Origin: Ochrovirga pacifica
Lineage (GTDB): Bacteria > Bacteroidota > Bacteroidia > Flavobacteriales > Flavobacteriaceae
Reading direction: 5' to 3'
Assembly: GCF_000220525.1 (NCBI RefSeq)
Contig: NZ_AFPK01000068.1
Location: 1 to 64,000 of the forward strand
DNA length: 64,000 nucleotides
Shown here: positions 62,090 through 64,000 of the stretch, piece after piece
How positions within the stretch are numbered: position 1 is the first letter of the stretch
How the letters are laid out: each line of letters begins with the position of its first letter
Notes under the pieces: generated by a model
What the model was told of the DNA's origin: nothing
Database searches by the model: none
Seen by the model: only the letters and a program-made list of their open reading frames with translations
Program-made: the position numbers and the translations under genes

Positions 62090-64000
62090 ATGTTCGATAA
62101 AATAATTACTTATTCTGTACAGAATAAGTTTGTTATAGGGCTGTTTATGGCCGCTTTAACTATTTGGGGGATATTTTCTCTACGCCAATTACCTATTGAT
62201 GCTGTACCTGACATCACTAACAATCAAGTTCAAATAATTACAATTTCACCCACACTTGCCACACAAGAAGTAGAACAATTTGTTACAACACCTGTAGAAC
62301 TTTCACTACAAAGTCTTCAAAAAGTTGAAGAAATAAGATCTATTTCACGTTTTGGATTATCTGTGATTACTGTAGTGTTTGAAGAAAACTATGATATATA
62401 TCTAGCAAGACAATTAGTAACAGAACGTATTAAAGAAGCAGAAAATGCAATTCCATCAGATTTAGGAACGCCTGAAATGTCTCCGATATCTACAGGTTTA
62501 GGAGAAATATATCAGTATGTAGTTAGACCTGAGAAAGGTTTTGAAAATAAATTTTCTGCCTCAGATTTAAGAACTATTCAAGACTGGGTAGTGAAAAGAC
62601 AACTATTAGGTATAGAGGGAGTTGCTGAAATAAATTCAATGGGTGGTTATTTAAAACAATATGAAGTAGCTGTAAACCCTGAATTGTTAAAATCAGTTAA
62701 TTTAAGCATTTTAGATATTTTTAATGCTCTAGAAAAGAGTAATGAAAATACAGGTGGTGCATATATTGAAAAAAATTCAAATGCATATTATATTCGTTCA
62801 GAAGGCCTAGCTAAATCTTTAGATGATATAGGAAATATTGTAATTAATGAAACAGGAGATACCCCTGTATTAATAAAAGATGTTGCAACTATACAATATG
62901 GTAAGGCTCCACGTTATGGTGCATTAGTTAGAGACGGTAAAGAAGTTGTAGGTGGTAAAGTCATGATGTTTAAAGGAGCAAACTCATCCGAAGTCACAGA
63001 GTTGGTAAAAGAAAGGGTGCTCCAAATTCAAAAATCACTACCCGAAGGAGTCGTCATCGAGCCTTATTTAGTAAGAGATAAATTAGTTAGTACAGCAATT
63101 GGAACGGTAAAGAAAAACCTTATTGAAGGTGGATTGATAGTAATTTTCATTTTAGTTTTATTATTAGGTAATTGGAGAGCTGGATTAATAGTAGCTTCTG
63201 TAATTCCATTTGCAATGCTTTTTGCAGTGTCAATGATGAATTTATTTGGTATTTCTGCTAACCTTATGAGTTTAGGTGCTATTGATTTTGGTTTAATTGT
63301 AGATGGTGCTGTTATTATTGTAGAGGCTATTGTTCATAGACTTCAAATAAAACACTCTGGTAAATTACTAAGTCAATCAAAAATTGATAAAGAAGTTATA
63401 TCATCATCTCAAAAAATAAGAAGCTCTGCAGCATTTGGAGAGATAATCATTTTAATGGTTTACATACCTATTTTAGCCTTAGTGGGTATAGAAGGTAAAA
63501 TGTTTAAACCCATGGCACAAACAGTAATGTTAGCTATAGTAGGGGCATTAATTTTATCTTTAACATATGTGCCAATGATGGCTGCACTTTTTTTAAATAA
63601 AAAAATATCTAATAAAAGAACATTCGCCGATAAAATCATAGATTTTTTTCAAAAAGGGTACACTCCTGTTTTAAAAAAAGCAATGCAGTTTAAACAACTA
63701 TTTGTAGGAGGAACTATCGTTTTATTTCTAATAAGTGCTTTTGTATTTAGTAAAATGGGTGGAGAATTTATTCCAACATTAGAAGAAGGGGACTTAGCAA
63801 TGCAACATATTTTACCACCTGGTAGTTCACTTTCTCAAAGTATCGAAACTGCAAAAATGATACAGAAAAAACTATTAAAAGATTTCCCTGAAGTTACGGA
63901 TGTCGTTGCTAACATTGGTTCAGCAGAAATTCCTACTGACCCAATGCCTGTAGAAATAGCCGATTATGTATTAATCATGAAACCAAAATCAGAATGGACT
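62090..64000 (+). CDS. czcA: CzcA/CusA-family heavy-metal RND efflux pump (3' end outside the window)
   Basis: The first 637 codons are present, starting MFDKIITYSVQNKFVIGLF. Features are the VPDITNNQVQIIT porter segment, the transmembrane motif AIDFGLIVDGAVIIVE (about 398-413; a DFG-x-x-x-DGA form with acidic residues of metal RND pumps) and GEFIPTLEEGDLAM (about 560-573). It is the inner-membrane, proton-driven subunit of a CzcCBA/CusCBA-type export complex. It was not fully readable because the window ends. CzcB and CzcC are probably downstream. Confidence 0.93.
   Translation, partial: MFDKIITYSVQNKFVIGLFMAALTIWGIFSLRQLPIDAVPDITNNQVQIITISPTLATQEVEQFVTTPVELSLQSLQKVEEIRSISRFGLSVITVVFEENYDIYLARQLVTERIKEAENAIPSDLGTPEMSPISTGLGEIYQYVVRPEKGFENKFSASDLRTIQDWVVKRQLLGIEGVAEINSMGGYLKQYEVAVNPELLKSVNLSILDIFNALEKSNENTGGAYIEKNSNAYYIRSEGLAKSLDDIGNIVINETGDTPVLIKDVATIQYGKAPRYGALVRDGKEVVGGKVMMFKGANSSEVTELVKERVLQIQKSLPEGVVIEPYLVRDKLVSTAIGTVKKNLIEGGLIVIFILVLLLGNWRAGLIVASVIPFAMLFAVSMMNLFGISANLMSLGAIDFGLIVDGAVIIVEAIVHRLQIKHSGKLLSQSKIDKEVISSSQKIRSSAAFGEIIILMVYIPILALVGIEGKMFKPMAQTVMLAIVGALILSLTYVPMMAALFLNKKISNKRTFADKIIDFFQKGYTPVLKKAMQFKQLFVGGTIVLFLISAFVFSKMGGEFIPTLEEGDLAMQHILPPGSSLSQSIETAKMIQKKLLKDFPEVTDVVANIGSAEIPTDPMPVEIADYVLIMKPKSEWT

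Larger units (their letters stand above)
57162..64000 (+). mobile_element. Island 2: tRNA-Asp-integrated sister element (cut by window end)
   Basis: Integrase, RteC, HTH protein, initiator-like protein and ATPase are in the same order as in island 1 but on the plus strand. Metal-efflux genes follow. The motif GATTTGACTTTCGT and in-gene iterons are also shared. The distal attachment copy must lie beyond 64000. Confidence 0.8.

Overview
The window is low-GC DNA from a marine-type member of the Flavobacteriaceae (Bacteroidota). The taxonomic call rests on several lines: IntDOT-like integrases with RteC regulators; promoters of the TTG-N19-TAnnTTTG type in front of tRNA genes; a CarboxypepD_reg/TonB receptor; a PAS-LuxR regulator; and Bacteroidota-type dispersed repeats. 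No species call is possible from sequence reading alone.

Chromosomal backbone, left part (1-15449). A PAS-LuxR regulator faces a membrane-anchored P-loop ATPase. A pyruvate formate-lyase operon follows (pflB, pflA, OFA-type transporter), divergent from a flavodoxin, with a Crp/Fnr-like box between them. Next comes a polyamine set: agmatine deiminase and N-carbamoylputrescine amidase make putrescine, then carboxyspermidine dehydrogenase and decarboxylase make spermidine. A NYN/LOTUS protein, an AsmA-like protein and thioredoxin reductase complete the block.

Island 1 (15450-38388, 22.9 kb) is a tRNA-Pro-integrated element. It is bounded by a 21-bp direct repeat of the tRNA 3' end, and its integrase lies beside the tRNA. 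Cargo comprises a small cassette with two holin-like proteins, a helical unknown gene, a two-reverse-transcriptase defence operon (DRT type 3-like), and a complete four-gene Wadjet/Jet SMC operon. Directly after the second RT gene I find a structured 140-nt RNA. It carries a CACACACA tract next to a 7-bp closing stem and ends in an intrinsic terminator, so it is a strong candidate for the DRT3 template RNA. Both defence operons are preceded by the same ~120-bp promoter/hairpin module. The element backbone is integrase, RteC, small HTH protein, replication-initiator-like protein with iterons inside its own gene, and DnaC-like ATPase. A two-component system with a frameshifted TonB-dependent receptor is inserted into that backbone.

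Chromosomal backbone, right part (38374-57161). A tRNA cluster (Pro, three Gly-TCC, Gly-GCC, Met) is followed by rmuC and gcvT. A five-gene synthase-dependent exopolysaccharide-type operon comes next (HEAT membrane protein, GT2, TPR/beta-barrel, DUF4838-like, DUF1573 lipoprotein). The threonine operon thrA-thrB-thrC has a newly read threonine-rich leader peptide and attenuator terminator. An acyl-CoA dehydrogenase and tRNA-Asp end this part.

Island 2 (from 57162 past the window end) is a sister of island 1 inserted at tRNA-Asp. It has the same backbone order, but its visible cargo is heavy-metal efflux (a small His/Cys-rich exported protein and a CzcA/CusA pump cut by the window edge).
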